60,286 nucleotides of DNA, from NCBI RefSeq assembly GCF_013464485.1, contig NZ_RAUX01000030.1, forward strand, positions 62,829 through 123,114, read 5' to 3'. Below, piece by piece: positions 1-9,412 of this stretch. Numbering within the stretch: position 1 is the first letter of the stretch; every line of letters starts with the position of its first letter. The translations under genes were made by a program, and so were the position numbers. Under the pieces are notes generated by a model that did not search any database, had not been told where the DNA came from, and saw nothing but the letters and a program-made list of their open reading frames with translations. The DNA comes from Stenotrophomonas maltophilia. GTDB taxonomy: Bacteria > Pseudomonadota > Gammaproteobacteria > Xanthomonadales > Xanthomonadaceae.

Positions 1-33
1 GGCTGGCAACCCCAAATTCATGGACCCTGCAGA

Positions 34-56
34 TGCCGGCCAGCGGCCGGCACTAC
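34..56 (-). repeat. SMAG/GTAG REP hairpin
   Basis: On the minus strand GTAG is followed by TGCCGGCC, a short loop and GGCCGGCA. This is the form of the Stenotrophomonas maltophilia GTAG (SMAG) repetitive extragenic palindromes and supports the host assignment. Confidence 0.75.
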
Positions 57-110
57 CGGGTTTGACCGCATCCGGCACAATGGACACCCCTCACGCCCCG
101 CCGTACCGCC

Positions 111-497
111 ATGACCGACCTCGCCCCGCAGCCCCCGATTGAAACCCTGCTGAAGGCGGCCATGGACGGTGCCGTGCCGATCCGCGCGTTCATGGAGGCC
201 TTCGTCGCCTCCGAGGTGGTGCTGCTGACCGGCAGCCTGATCACCCCCGACGGCAGCGGCTTCGATCCGCTGCTGTTCGACAAGCAGGGCACCCTGCATG
301 TGGCCGTGTTCACCGACCCATCGCGGGTCGGCATCTACAGCCAGCAGGTTCCGCACCAGATCCGCTGGCTGATGCTGGACGTGCTGCGCCGCGTACCGGG
401 CGGCTACGGTGTCGTGATCAATCCGGGTACACCGCTGGGCTTCGAGATCTCGCCCGGCGGCATCAGCGAAATCCTGAAGGATTTCGCCCAGGGCTGA
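111..497 (+). CDS. SseB-like protein
   Basis: A 128-residue soluble protein whose middle resembles the SseB N-terminal domain: two mixed alpha/beta segments around LLFDKQGTLHVAVFTDPSR and a conserved Pro-Gly turn in the run VINPGTPLGFEISPGG near the C terminus. Proteins of this family are short cytoplasmic proteins of unclear function; some members are linked to enhanced serine sensitivity. It stands alone and is followed by a SMAG hairpin. The family assignment rests on recognition of the pattern, so the exact role is unknown. Confidence 0.65.
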   Translation: MTDLAPQPPIETLLKAAMDGAVPIRAFMEAFVASEVVLLTGSLITPDGSGFDPLLFDKQGTLHVAVFTDPSRVGIYSQQVPHQIRWLMLDVLRRVPGGYGVVINPGTPLGFEISPGGISEILKDFAQG

Positions 498-504
498 ATG
501 TCCT

Positions 505-530
505 GTAGAGCCGAGCCCATGCTCGGCTGC
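505..530 (+). repeat. SMAG/GTAG REP hairpin
   Basis: GTAG, then AGCCGAGC, loop CCAT, and GCTCGGCT: a perfect 8-bp stem directly after the SseB-like gene. This is the classic SMAG layout and could serve as an mRNA 3' end. Confidence 0.85.
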
Positions 531-681
531 TTTGGCAGCGGACCCGCTACCCGATCTCCACCCGCGTCGCCGCGCATGCGCCGCGTGAGCCCTCATTCCG
601 GACGATATTGTCCGCGCCGGATGCTTGCCAGGCAAGGGCACCCTGCTAGAGTCCGCAGACCGAAGGATCGCAGGGGGCGTC

Positions 682-2127
682 ATGAGGGAGTCGCAGGAGA
701 AGCTGCAGCGCATTGTCGATCTGCACACACACGTATTCAACGCGCGTCATCTTCCGCTTGAGAGCATCATCAGGAATGCTCTCGGAAACTGGTCCAGTCT
801 GCTTGCGGTCGGCATTGCCAAGCTGCTCTATGAACTGACCGGAAGTGATGGAGAGAAGGCGGAGTTTGCAAGGCTCAAGGCAGAGCACGCCAACGCCCTG
901 ATCGCCCATGAGGGCGTTGGCGAGCCGGACTACATCGATTCGATCTGCAACATCACAGAGCATCAGGTGCGGCACGGCGTCACTCAGAAGGGTGTGCTCG
1001 AGGCCGGTCTCGCTGCTGCTCTGCGCGAGCTCGATGGGATCGACTACGCCCTGGACGGTTGGAGTGGTGAACCTGACCCGGATGAGCTCGAGCGAATCGA
1101 TTCCCTGGCGCCTGAGGCGATGCCGGCCTGGGCAAGGAGGGTGGTGAAGCGCGCCCTGCGAAGAATGACCGACCTGATCCGGCCCAATGAGAACAGCATC
1201 ATCGACAACTACGCGGAGTTCTTCTTCACCTTGTTGGCGAGTGAGGAGGTGATCCTGCAAAGGCTGCGCGATGCCTACGGCGAAACGCCCGCGCCGATGG
1301 AGTTCGTGCACTACATGATGGATATGGAGCTTGCATATCCCGGGCGCAGGCCTCCCAGGTATGAGCTTGACGTGCGCAGGGCGAGGATGCTGGAGCTGGC
1401 GCGGAACAACCAGGACCTGCACGGATTCTTCGCTTTCGATCCGCGGCGTGAAGACTGCGTTGGTCTGGCGAAAAAAGCACTGGAGGAAGGGTTCCTTGGC
1501 TTCAAGTTCTACCCTGCGATGGGCTACCGCCCGCATGCCGATGAACACTATTCGGACCGGATCGAAGCGTTCTACGATCTTTGCCTGGAAGAGGATGCGC
1601 CGATCTTCGCCCATTGCACCCCCGTGGGCTTTGAGAGCAGCCATCTCAGTGGGCGTTTGGCTGATCCGGTGCACTGGCTTGAAGTGCTGAAGGAGCGCAG
1701 TACGCTGCGCCTGTGTCTGGGTCATGCCGGTGGCATGAGTGCGCCGAAGCGCAACCCGATTTCTGCGGGATGGGCCGCTTCCAGCGAGTCGGAGTGGACG
1801 AAGGGCAACTATGCATGGCAGGTGGTTGACCTGTGTGTCCGATACCCCAATGTCTATTGCGAGGTTGGCCATCTGGAGGATCTACTGAAGGACGATGGCA
1901 TGATCTGCTTCGAGCAGAACCTCAGGCGCGCGCGTGAGGCAGGTGGCGACTTTGGATTCATGGATAAAATCGCCTACGGGTCAGACTGGCACATGCAGGC
2001 GATGGTCAACTCGGCCCGTCCCTACCTGGGTCTTTTCATGGAGCTGTTTGAAAAGGAGGAGTGGCGGGACTACAGGGAATGCTTCTTCTGGCGCAACGCC
2101 TATGCCTACCTGCGGCTGCCGCGATAA
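682..2127 (+). CDS. Amidohydrolase family metal-dependent hydrolase
   Basis: 481 residues with amidohydrolase-2 (TIM-barrel) signatures in the expected order. HTH near residues 15-17 is the first metal pair, a lysine lies in GFLGFKFYPAMGY, histidines follow in FAHCTP and LGHAGG, and a late aspartate in YGSDWHM. I chose the ATG at 682 because AGGGGG sits just upstream; an in-frame start at 625 has no such site. An insert of about 150 residues after the first motif makes it longer than typical members. The substrate cannot be read from the sequence. It is monocistronic, with GNAT downstream after a 45-bp gap. Confidence 0.8.
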   Translation: MRESQEKLQRIVDLHTHVFNARHLPLESIIRNALGNWSSLLAVGIAKLLYELTGSDGEKAEFARLKAEHANALIAHEGVGEPDYIDSICNITEHQVRHGVTQKGVLEAGLAAALRELDGIDYALDGWSGEPDPDELERIDSLAPEAMPAWARRVVKRALRRMTDLIRPNENSIIDNYAEFFFTLLASEEVILQRLRDAYGETPAPMEFVHYMMDMELAYPGRRPPRYELDVRRARMLELARNNQDLHGFFAFDPRREDCVGLAKKALEEGFLGFKFYPAMGYRPHADEHYSDRIEAFYDLCLEEDAPIFAHCTPVGFESSHLSGRLADPVHWLEVLKERSTLRLCLGHAGGMSAPKRNPISAGWAASSESEWTKGNYAWQVVDLCVRYPNVYCEVGHLEDLLKDDGMICFEQNLRRAREAGGDFGFMDKIAYGSDWHMQAMVNSARPYLGLFMELFEKEEWRDYRECFFWRNAYAYLRLPR

Positions 2128-2172
2128 GGTGGTTGCACACTGCAGTGATCCGCACTGAAGCAGAGGGCATGG

Positions 2173-2637
2173 ATGGAGTTCAACGTACTCACCGGCGATG
2201 CGCCGGAACGGCAGCAGTTGGCGCAGTGGTATCACACGCAGTGGGGTGCCAGCGCCGGTTTGTCGCTGGAGCAGGAGCTGCAGCGGCTCAACCAGGCGCA
2301 GGATGCGGACGGTTTCCCGCACCTGATCGCCGCTTTCGACGGCGGGCAGGTGGTCGGCGCCGTGCAGTTGAAGCGGCGTGAGATGACGGCCTTTCCGCAG
2401 TACGAGTACTGGCTGGGAAGCGTGTTCGTTGCCGACAGCCATCGCGGTCGCGGCCTGGCCGGCGAGTTGGTCGAGCGGGCCGCAGCGCAGGCCGCGCGGA
2501 TGGGCGTTACCGATCTGTACCTGCAGACCGAGGCGTTGGATGGAGGCCTGTATGCGCGGCTCGGGTGGGTACCGTTGCAGGAAGCTGACAACCGCAGCTA
2601 TCGGGTGCTGGTGATGGTCCGCCGGTTGGTCGCATGA
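2173..2637 (+). CDS. GNAT family N-acetyltransferase
   Basis: 154 residues with the GNAT fold. Beta4 is WLGSVFVADSHRGRGLAGEL, in which R-G-R-G-L-A is the acetyl-CoA pyrophosphate loop (Q/RxxGxG/A), followed by helix alpha3, strand VTDLYLQTE and the late motif GLYARLGWVPL. It would transfer an acetyl group from acetyl-CoA to an unknown amine. Its stop codon overlaps the next start (ATGA), so the two are probably translationally coupled. Another ATG lies 4 bp upstream in a different frame. Confidence 0.85.
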   Translation: MEFNVLTGDAPERQQLAQWYHTQWGASAGLSLEQELQRLNQAQDADGFPHLIAAFDGGQVVGAVQLKRREMTAFPQYEYWLGSVFVADSHRGRGLAGELVERAAAQAARMGVTDLYLQTEALDGGLYARLGWVPLQEADNRSYRVLVMVRRLVA

Positions 2638-2927
2638 GCACTCCAACAGCCCGGCACTCCCGATCCGCGCTGTTGTTCCTGATTGGCGCCATCGTCGCCG
2701 CGCTGATATCCATGCCCCTGCTGCGCGCAGTGGGCATGGTGCTGTGGCCGGTGTTCGCCATTGCCTGGCTGATCAACCTGGGCGCAGCCTGGTATCTGGG
2801 GCAATGGGCGCGACAGCAGGGGCGTTCAGCGTGGGCATTCGGGTTGCCGGCGGCGCTCGGCACCGTCGCCTCGATCGTGGTTTTCGTGCTGCTGGCGTTG
2901 TTGGGGCCGAAGTCCCCAGTGCGCTGA
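2634..2927 (+). CDS. Small membrane protein of unknown function
   Basis: 97 residues with three predicted membrane segments: about 12-30 (LLFLIGAIVAALISMPLL), 36-55 and 73-92. It overlaps the GNAT gene by 4 bp, so they form a two-gene operon. I recognise no family. It resembles the small integral membrane proteins often found beside acetyltransferases in Xanthomonadaceae, but no function is implied. Confidence 0.7.
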   Translation: MSTPTARHSRSALLFLIGAIVAALISMPLLRAVGMVLWPVFAIAWLINLGAAWYLGQWARQQGRSAWAFGLPAALGTVASIVVFVLLALLGPKSPVR

Positions 2928-3015
2928 TCCTTCGCGGCTATCGTGGACAATGTGCCAAGCATGGCTCGGCACTACAGCAGGGCGATCCAAGCCAAGCCTG
3001 AACGCGTTGCGTGGA

Positions 3016-3037
3016 GCGCCGGCGCATGGGCCGGCGC
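3016..3037. terminator. Strong hairpin between convergent genes
   Basis: GCGCCGGC, six-base loop, GCCGGCGC: a perfect 8-bp GC stem between the small membrane protein gene (+) and the permease/peptidase gene (-). There is no T-tract, so it may be a degenerate REP (preceded by GTGG) or a transcript-end stabiliser rather than a true intrinsic terminator. Confidence 0.5.
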
Positions 3038-3046
3038 CCCGTGGCC

Positions 3047-6000
3047 TCACATCGTCACCTTGCGCCGGTTGTCGTCGCTCACCCGGTCGATCAGTTTGTT
3101 GTACGGGTCGAAGCCCGCCTCGTCCGGTTTTTCATCCACGGTTACCGTGATCTTCGGCGCGGCGCTGGTGATGTGATGGCGCTGCAGGTACAGCACCTTC
3201 TGGTCGCGCTCCTTGCCTGACGGCCCATTGGCAAACACGCCGATCTCGATCCAGTCATCCATCTTCCCGTCGCTTTCCTTGCCCTTGCCGTCGGCGTACT
3301 GCTTGGCGGCGTGCAGGTCCAGGGTTACCTCAAAGCGTCCGTCATCGCGCTTGCGGGCGCTGGCGGCCATCACCCGGTTGTCGTAGAAGCTGATCTTCTC
3401 GAACAGGTCGGTGACCAGCTGCTGGCGGTCGGCCGGGGTCTCGGCGCGGATGTAGGCCAGCAGTTCGCGTGAGGTGGTGTAGGGCGGTTGCTGGTAGCCC
3501 TTGTCCTGCAGGAAGCGCTTCAAGGCACGGTTCAAGGCCTGCTCGCCAATCTCCTCGCGCAGCCGGTAGAACACCAGCGAACCCTTCTGGTAGTGGATGT
3601 ACTGCTGGTTCTCCACGCGTTCCAAGGGTTGCTCCTCGATGGCCTCGCCACCACGTCCGGAGAGGTAGCCATCCAGCTCGCGCTTGAGGAACTGGCGCAT
3701 GTGCTGGCGGCCGTATTCCTGCTCCATCACCATCAGGGCCGAGTACTGCGACAGCGATTCGGACAGCACCGTTGCACCCTGCACGTTGGCACCGATTACC
3801 TGGTGCGCCCACCACTGGTGTGCGATCTCGTGCGCGGTCACGTAGAACACGTAGTCCACCTTGTCCGGGTCACGCAGGTCGGCGATGAAGCCGATCGCCT
3901 CGGAATACGGGATGGTGTTTGCGAACGACTGCGCGAAGCGGGCATAGCCCGGGAACTCGATGATGCGTACCTGGCGGTGCTGGTACGGCGTGAAGTTTGC
4001 TTCGTAATAGGCCAGCGATTTCTGCACCGCCTCGATCATCCGGTCCACGTTGTAGCCGTGCGCCGGGTCGAAGTAGACCTCGATCGGAATGTTCCTGTAC
4101 TTGGCCTTGCGCACTTCCCAGCGTGCGGACAGATAGGCGTAGAAGTTCAGCATCGGCCGGTCCATGGCGTAGCTGAAGCAGCGCCGGCCGTTCACCGTGG
4201 TCTCGTGCCGCAGGTAGCCCGGGGCCAGCGCCACCTGGTCTGGCGCGGTGCAGACCGTGGTGCGGAAATCGAGCCAGTCGGCATCGTTGGAAATGTAGGT
4301 GTTGGCGCGTGCGGCTTCGTCTTCCAGCTTGGGCATGCGCCGCGGTTCGCCGAGATCACGCTTGCGCCGCTCGTTGCGATCGGTGATCTCGGCGCCTTCG
4401 TTGTAGCCGAACGAAGGCAGCACGCGGCTGTTGAAGAACGTGCCGTTGTCGACGATGTTGCTTGGGGCCTGGCCGGCGGTGATGCCGTTGGGCGCTTGAG
4501 CCACCCGGAAATGGACGCTGCGGCTTTCGCCCGGTTGCAGCGGCGTGTCCAGCCGGTAGATGCGGTAGCCCAGATTCTTGTCATGGAAAGTCAGCTTCTG
4601 TCCGCCAAGATCGGCCGCCAGCAGTTGCTTGTCGTCGCCCATCGTTACATGAAGATCCTGGATGGGCTGCGCGTGCAGGTTGCGGATCGTCCAGTTCGCA
4701 TCGATCACCATCGACTGCGATTCAGGGAACAGATCCACACGGTTGTCTACGGCGACGATGCGCGGCTGCGGCAGGTTGCGGTACTTCGACAGCTCGCGCT
4801 CGTAGCGGGCCTGCAGGTCCAGCTGCTGGTCCGGAGAAAGGAACTCGTTGCGGATGTTGGTGCTCCAGTACAACCAGCCCCCCACGCCGACGAAGGCCAG
4901 CGCCGCCACCGCGGCGAAGGCGCCGGTCGGCCCGCGCAGGCGGCGCCCGGCCAGCGCCAGGCGCTGGCGCAGGCCCTGGCTGACGCCGCGTACCCAGAAC
5001 GCGGACGCCAGGCACATCAACGCCAGCAGGAACAATGCCCAGTAGCCCTGGAACGCCAGCTGCCCGGTCAGGAAGTGGCCGTAGCCGTTCATGTCCGAGT
5101 AGGGCGCGATCGGCCAGCTGCCGAAGTTATAGATGTTCTGCGTGTAGTCCAGCAGGCCCAGCACGCCCTGGCCGATCATCACCACGATGAGCAGCGCGTA
5201 GCCGAGGAATTTGTTGTTGGTCAGCACCTGCAGCACCAGCGCCAAGCCGCCCATCAGCACGTACACCACCGAATCCAGCGCCAGGCTGCGCAGGTACAGC
5301 AGCGGCTCCAGATGGGTATAGCCCTTGGCCAGCTGCACGCCCATCGCCGCCAGCGCGCCGGCCGCCTGGAAGCAGGCGATCACCGCCAGCAGCGCTGTGA
5401 ACTTGGCCAGCAGCGGTACCCAGTTCGGCACCGGCATGGCATCGGTCACTTCATTGATGCGCGCACCGCGTTCCTTCCAGACCAGCTCACCGGCAAAGAA
5501 CAGCACGATGATCACCAGCAGCCAGCTGAAGGCGCCCTGCAGGGCCATGATCATCTGCGAGGTGACCGGCCAGATCGAGGTGCCGTACAGCGTCTGCCGG
5601 AACAGCGCACTGGGCAGGAAGTTGGCCAGGCCCAACACCAGCAGCACGATGAACGGCACGCTGCGCAGCACGCCGCGCGTGTCGAAGCGGACCTGGCGCA
5701 GGAACTGCTGCCATGCCGTGGCTGCGGTGAATGCCGGCACCACGCGCGGAAGCGTCGTCCGGCTGGGACGGACGGCACCCGTATCGGCAACCGGCAACGC
5801 CTGCCGACGGCCCCAGCGGCGGCGCCCGCTGCCACTGCGCTCGGTACGGAACACAGCGAAGGTGGCGGCGAACAGTATTGCGGCCATGCCCAGCCATAGG
5901 GCGCGGTTGGCCAGCAGGTAACCGGTCAGCTCGGGAATGCTGCTGTTGCGTTCAGCGGTGGACCAGTAGCGGATGGTCCTGCCCAGCGCACGCATGCCCA

Positions 6001-6631
6001 ACGGTTCGCTCAGTACCGCAATCCAGGTGTTGTCGATGTCGCGCAGCAGGGCCGCGCTGGCACCGTACAGCACCAGGTAGGCCACCAGACCGATGTAGAC
6101 CCACAGGATCGAGCGGGTCAGGGCCGCCAGCAGTGACAGCAGCGCGGTGGTGAACAACAGGTTCGGAATGACGATGACCGCGAACGTCCAGGCGTATCCC
6201 TGCCAGCTGATCGGGCCCATGCGTTCGGGATCGACCCAGGGCATGAACGGTGCCAGCCAGAGGCCGAACGCGATGAGCACATAGACCAGCAGCCCCGCAG
6301 CCAGTGCTGCGGCGATACGCCCGGCCAGGTAGTCGCGGCGCTTCACCGGGCTGGCGAAGATCAGTTCGGCGGTGCCCAGTTCAAAGTCGCGCAGCAGCGC
6401 GTTGCTGACGAACAACGCGGCGACCAGCATGCCGAGCAGGGTGAAGATGCCCAGCATCTGTGCGATCACCGTGGGTGCATTGCTGTGCACGTTGCCGGTG
6501 CCGCCACCGATCTGCACGGCATCGCTGGAAGCGGCGGCGAAGGCAAGCAGGGCGAACAGCCCGGCCAGCAGCCACAGCAGCGGAGAACGCAGCTGCTCGC
6601 GCAGCTCGAAGCGGAAGAAGTTGAGAATCAT
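3047..6631 (-). CDS. ABC-2 permease fused to M1-family metallopeptidase
   Basis: 1194 residues in two parts. Residues 1 to about 570 hold roughly 12 membrane segments in ABC-2 permease style, including the N-terminal FRFELREQLRSPLLWLLAG typical of such permeases. After a last membrane helix near 575-595 comes a large periplasmic region with an M1 aminopeptidase core: HEIAHQWW supplies the HEXXH zinc site, and the downstream SESLSQYSALM supplies the third ligand glutamate. It follows its ATPase gene with a 12-bp gap. Such fusions are known in gammaproteobacteria; the substrate is not known. The long reading frame on the opposite strand is a composition artefact. Confidence 0.88.
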   Translation of the reverse strand: MILNFFRFELREQLRSPLLWLLAGLFALLAFAAASSDAVQIGGGTGNVHSNAPTVIAQMLGIFTLLGMLVAALFVSNALLRDFELGTAELIFASPVKRRDYLAGRIAAALAAGLLVYVLIAFGLWLAPFMPWVDPERMGPISWQGYAWTFAVIVIPNLLFTTALLSLLAALTRSILWVYIGLVAYLVLYGASAALLRDIDNTWIAVLSEPLGMRALGRTIRYWSTAERNSSIPELTGYLLANRALWLGMAAILFAATFAVFRTERSGSGRRRWGRRQALPVADTGAVRPSRTTLPRVVPAFTAATAWQQFLRQVRFDTRGVLRSVPFIVLLVLGLANFLPSALFRQTLYGTSIWPVTSQMIMALQGAFSWLLVIIVLFFAGELVWKERGARINEVTDAMPVPNWVPLLAKFTALLAVIACFQAAGALAAMGVQLAKGYTHLEPLLYLRSLALDSVVYVLMGGLALVLQVLTNNKFLGYALLIVVMIGQGVLGLLDYTQNIYNFGSWPIAPYSDMNGYGHFLTGQLAFQGYWALFLLALMCLASAFWVRGVSQGLRQRLALAGRRLRGPTGAFAAVAALAFVGVGGWLYWSTNIRNEFLSPDQQLDLQARYERELSKYRNLPQPRIVAVDNRVDLFPESQSMVIDANWTIRNLHAQPIQDLHVTMGDDKQLLAADLGGQKLTFHDKNLGYRIYRLDTPLQPGESRSVHFRVAQAPNGITAGQAPSNIVDNGTFFNSRVLPSFGYNEGAEITDRNERRKRDLGEPRRMPKLEDEAARANTYISNDADWLDFRTTVCTAPDQVALAPGYLRHETTVNGRRCFSYAMDRPMLNFYAYLSARWEVRKAKYRNIPIEVYFDPAHGYNVDRMIEAVQKSLAYYEANFTPYQHRQVRIIEFPGYARFAQSFANTIPYSEAIGFIADLRDPDKVDYVFYVTAHEIAHQWWAHQVIGANVQGATVLSESLSQYSALMVMEQEYGRQHMRQFLKRELDGYLSGRGGEAIEEQPLERVENQQYIHYQKGSLVFYRLREEIGEQALNRALKRFLQDKGYQQPPYTTSRELLAYIRAETPADRQQLVTDLFEKISFYDNRVMAASARKRDDGRFEVTLDLHAAKQYADGKGKESDGKMDDWIEIGVFANGPSGKERDQKVLYLQRHHITSAAPKITVTVDEKPDEAGFDPYNKLIDRVSDDNRRKVTM

Positions 6632-6643
6632 GGCGTGCTCCGC

Positions 6644-7546
6644 TCAGGCTGCCGCGCGGGCACGGGCCTGCAGGCGCAGGCGCTGGAAGTACACGTCCTC
6701 GAGATCGGGAGCGACGGCCACGAAGCCATCACCGGGGTCGTTGGCGCTGTGCACGTGGATTACCGGGCGGCCCCCCACCAAGCGGGTCGACAGCACCACG
6801 TAGCGTGCCTCGTGGTCGGCCAGTTCCGAAGGGTCCACCTGTTTGCGCCAGACCTGTTGCTGCAGCGCATCGATTGCTTCAGCGGGGCGCCCGGTCAACA
6901 GCACCTGCCCCTTGTTCATGATCGCCATCGTCGGGCACAGGTCGGTCACGTCCTCGACGATGTGGGTGGACAGGATCACCGCCACGTTCTCGCCGATTGC
7001 CGCCAACAGATTGAGGAAGCGGTTGCGTTCCTCCGGGTCGAGGCCGGCGGTGGGTTCATCGACGATCACCAGCCGAGGGTCACCCAGCAGCGCCTGGGCA
7101 ATGCCGAAGCGCTGCCGCATGCCGCCGGAGAAGGTGCCGAGCTTGCGCTTGCGCGCGTCCCACAGGTTCACCTGCTGCAGCAGGCCATCGACCACCTCGC
7201 GGCGCTGCGCGCGCTGGGTCAGGCCCTTGAGCACCGCGAAATGCTCCAGCAGGTCCAGCGCACTGACCTTGGGGTAGACGCCAAAATCCTGCGGCAGGTA
7301 GCCCAGCCGGCGGCGCACTGCATCCTTGTCGCGCAGCACATCGATCGATGCCTCGCCTGGAATGGTGAGGGTGACCGTGCCGCTGTCGGCCTCCTGCAGG
7401 GTGGACAGGGTGCGCATCAGCGAGGATTTGCCCGCACCGTTCGGCCCGAGCAGGCCGAACATGCCGCGCGGGATGTCCAGACTGACGTTGTTGAGGGCAT
7501 GCACGCCGTTGGCGTACGTCTTGGACAGCGAATCGATCTTCAGCAT
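6644..7546 (-). CDS. ABC transporter ATP-binding protein
   Basis: About 300 residues with all ABC ATPase motifs: Walker A GPNGAGKSS, Q-loop LPQDFG, signature FSGGMRQR, Walker B RLVIVDEPTAGLDP and the H-loop STHIVED. It energises the permease/peptidase encoded 12 bp downstream. The start at 7546 is preceded by AAGGTG; a longer frame to 7609 lacks a ribosome site and family similarity. The C-terminal 70 residues carry the small DUF4162-like extension common in multidrug or lantibiotic-type ATPases. Confidence 0.92.
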   Translation of the reverse strand: MLKIDSLSKTYANGVHALNNVSLDIPRGMFGLLGPNGAGKSSLMRTLSTLQEADSGTVTLTIPGEASIDVLRDKDAVRRRLGYLPQDFGVYPKVSALDLLEHFAVLKGLTQRAQRREVVDGLLQQVNLWDARKRKLGTFSGGMRQRFGIAQALLGDPRLVIVDEPTAGLDPEERNRFLNLLAAIGENVAVILSTHIVEDVTDLCPTMAIMNKGQVLLTGRPAEAIDALQQQVWRKQVDPSELADHEARYVVLSTRLVGGRPVIHVHSANDPGDGFVAVAPDLEDVYFQRLRLQARARAAA

Positions 7547-7676
7547 GCGACGTACACCTTTCCATGGGAGATGTCTGCGCGTTATCCGCGCATCGGCCTC
7601 CCTGCGCATCCGCCGTTGGTCATGGGGGGAGACAGCCGCCGTCGCACGTTGGAGGGGGCAGGTGGTCTGGCGGCGC

Positions 7677-8708
7677 TTAACCGCGCAGCGACGACTCGCG
7701 CACCACCAGCTTCACCGGGATGCTCTGGCTGTCCACCGGCTGCCGGCCGATCAGCGCCAGCAGGCGCTCCACCAGTAGCTGCCCGGCCTGCTTGGTGTCC
7801 TGCTGCACGGTGGTCAGCGCAGGGGAAACGGAGGCAGCCAGCGGGATGTCGTCGAATCCGGTCACCGCCACGTCCTGCGGCACCCGCCACCCGGCGTCGC
7901 GGAGGGCACGCATCGCACCGATGGCGATCAGGTCGCTGGCGGCGCAGATCGCATCGATCGGCTCGCCACGCGCCAGCAGCAGCTGGCAGGCCTCCTGGCC
8001 GGACGCCTCGGTGGTGATGGCATCGTGCTGCAGTGCCGGTTCGGCGGCCAGGCCGTGGTCCTGCAGGGCCGCGACATGGCCGCGGTAGCGCTCCTGGAAT
8101 TCGGGGTAATGGCTGGAGGCATGGCCGAGGAAGGCGATGCGGCGGCAGCCCTGCTGCAACAGGTGGGTGGTGATGTCATGCCCGCCCTGGAAGTTGTCGC
8201 TGCCGATCGACACGCCCGGTTGGCCGGGCAGGGCGGCACCCCAGCGCACGAAATGCGTACCCTGTTCGACCAGTCGCTGCAGGCGGTCGCGTGATTCGTG
8301 GTAGTCGCCGTAGCCGAGCAGGATGATGCCGTCGGCCTTGTTGCTGTCCTCGTAATCGGCCTGCCAGTCGGTGGACAGCTGCTGGAACGAGACCAGCAGG
8401 TCCTGCCCATGCAGGGCGCAGGCACGGGTGATCGAGCCCAGCATCGAATGGAAGAACGGGTTGATCAGCGAATCGTCGTTGGTCGGGTCTTCGAAGAACA
8501 GCAAGGCCAGGGTGCCGGCGTTGCGCAGGCGCAGGCTGGAGGCGTTCTTGTCGACCTTGTAGTTCAGTTCGCGGGCGATGCGCAGGATGCGCTCGCGGGT
8601 CTCGGCATTGACCATCGGGCTGCCGCGCAGGGCCCGCGACACGGTCGGCTGGGAGACCCCGGCCAGGTGGGCGATGTCCAGGGAGGTGGCTTTGCCTTTG
8701 ATGGTCAT
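7677..8708 (-). CDS. LacI family transcriptional regulator
   Basis: 343 residues. The N-terminal helix-turn-helix TSLDIAHLAGVSQPTVSRALR and the hinge region are followed by a periplasmic-binding-protein-like effector domain with the family's late motif DVAVTGFDDIPLAASVSPALTTV. The start at 8708 gives the standard MTIKGKATSLDIA beginning. It probably senses a sugar, as most members do, but no sugar operon is adjacent, so the regulon is elsewhere. The product is cytoplasmic and binds DNA as a dimer. Confidence 0.9.
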   Translation of the reverse strand: MTIKGKATSLDIAHLAGVSQPTVSRALRGSPMVNAETRERILRIARELNYKVDKNASSLRLRNAGTLALLFFEDPTNDDSLINPFFHSMLGSITRACALHGQDLLVSFQQLSTDWQADYEDSNKADGIILLGYGDYHESRDRLQRLVEQGTHFVRWGAALPGQPGVSIGSDNFQGGHDITTHLLQQGCRRIAFLGHASSHYPEFQERYRGHVAALQDHGLAAEPALQHDAITTEASGQEACQLLLARGEPIDAICAASDLIAIGAMRALRDAGWRVPQDVAVTGFDDIPLAASVSPALTTVQQDTKQAGQLLVERLLALIGRQPVDSQSIPVKLVVRESSLRG

Positions 8709-8846
8709 GTGCGGGTGGGAGGGGCCAGGTGGAAGGTGCCCGGGCATGATGCCATGGGGTGGCTGGCGGCAGTCCGTGCGGGGCCCGGGTTGTGGACAGG
8801 CCCCCGGTCATGCGACGGTCGGCGTCCTGCCTTTGGGAGACACCTG

Positions 8847-9242
8847 GTGACATTTCGCCTGTACCCTGACGTCGCCGACGATTTCCTGGCCCGGATCCGC
8901 ATCCTGACGCCCGAGGAAGGTGGACGCCGCAGCCCGCCCCGGAATGGCATTCGTTGGGATTTCGCCTACGCCGACGGCGTGCGGGAGCTGGAACTGTTCA
9001 TGATCTGGCCCGACTTCAGGCAGGCGTCGGGTGACAGCTGGGCGGTGGATCTGCCGTTGCCGGTGGGTGAGCCGCTGCTGGCGGGCCTGACTGTGGTCAA
9101 TGACGTGCAGCGGGTGAGGCTGCACCGTGAGCGCATCCGGCCTGGCGTCCGCTTCCACTGCCATGAGGGCCCCCGGGTCGTGGCGCGGGGCGAGGTCACC
9201 TGTGTCACCGGCCTCCTGCTGGATCGACCAACGCGCCGCTGA
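8847..9242 (+). CDS. Conserved hypothetical protein
   Basis: 131 residues, starting at GTG 8847 with GGGAGA 6 bp upstream. It is mostly beta-strand, beginning [20 protein letters not shown], with a C-terminal stretch [18 protein letters not shown] that recalls EF-Tu-type beta-barrel domains. No catalytic motif is visible. The two-part look (strand-rich, ending in a barrel-like repeat) suggests a small binding protein. Function unknown. Confidence 0.6.
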   Translation: MTFRLYPDVADDFLARIRILTPEEGGRRSPPRNGIRWDFAYADGVRELELFMIWPDFRQASGDSWAVDLPLPVGEPLLAGLTVVNDVQRVRLHRERIRPGVRFHCHEGPRVVARGEVTCVTGLLLDRPTRR

Positions 9243-9412
9243 GGCAGGTTCCGACCCCGATCGTCCAGATCCCCTACGGGCCCGGGGCTGAGGGAATGGT
9301 AAGATGCCTCGTTCCGACATCCCCCATTCGCAACCGTGGGAGACCCGGCGAACCGGCACCCCGTTGGGTGTGCTATCACTGGGCCAGCCCCGGACAACGG
9401 AAGAATTCATCT

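Noticed and set aside
3488-5899. Long open frame (about 800 codons) on the plus strand
   Set aside because: Exactly antisense to the permease/peptidase gene; composition is His/Gln/Arg-rich with no motif, an artefact of high-GC codon use.
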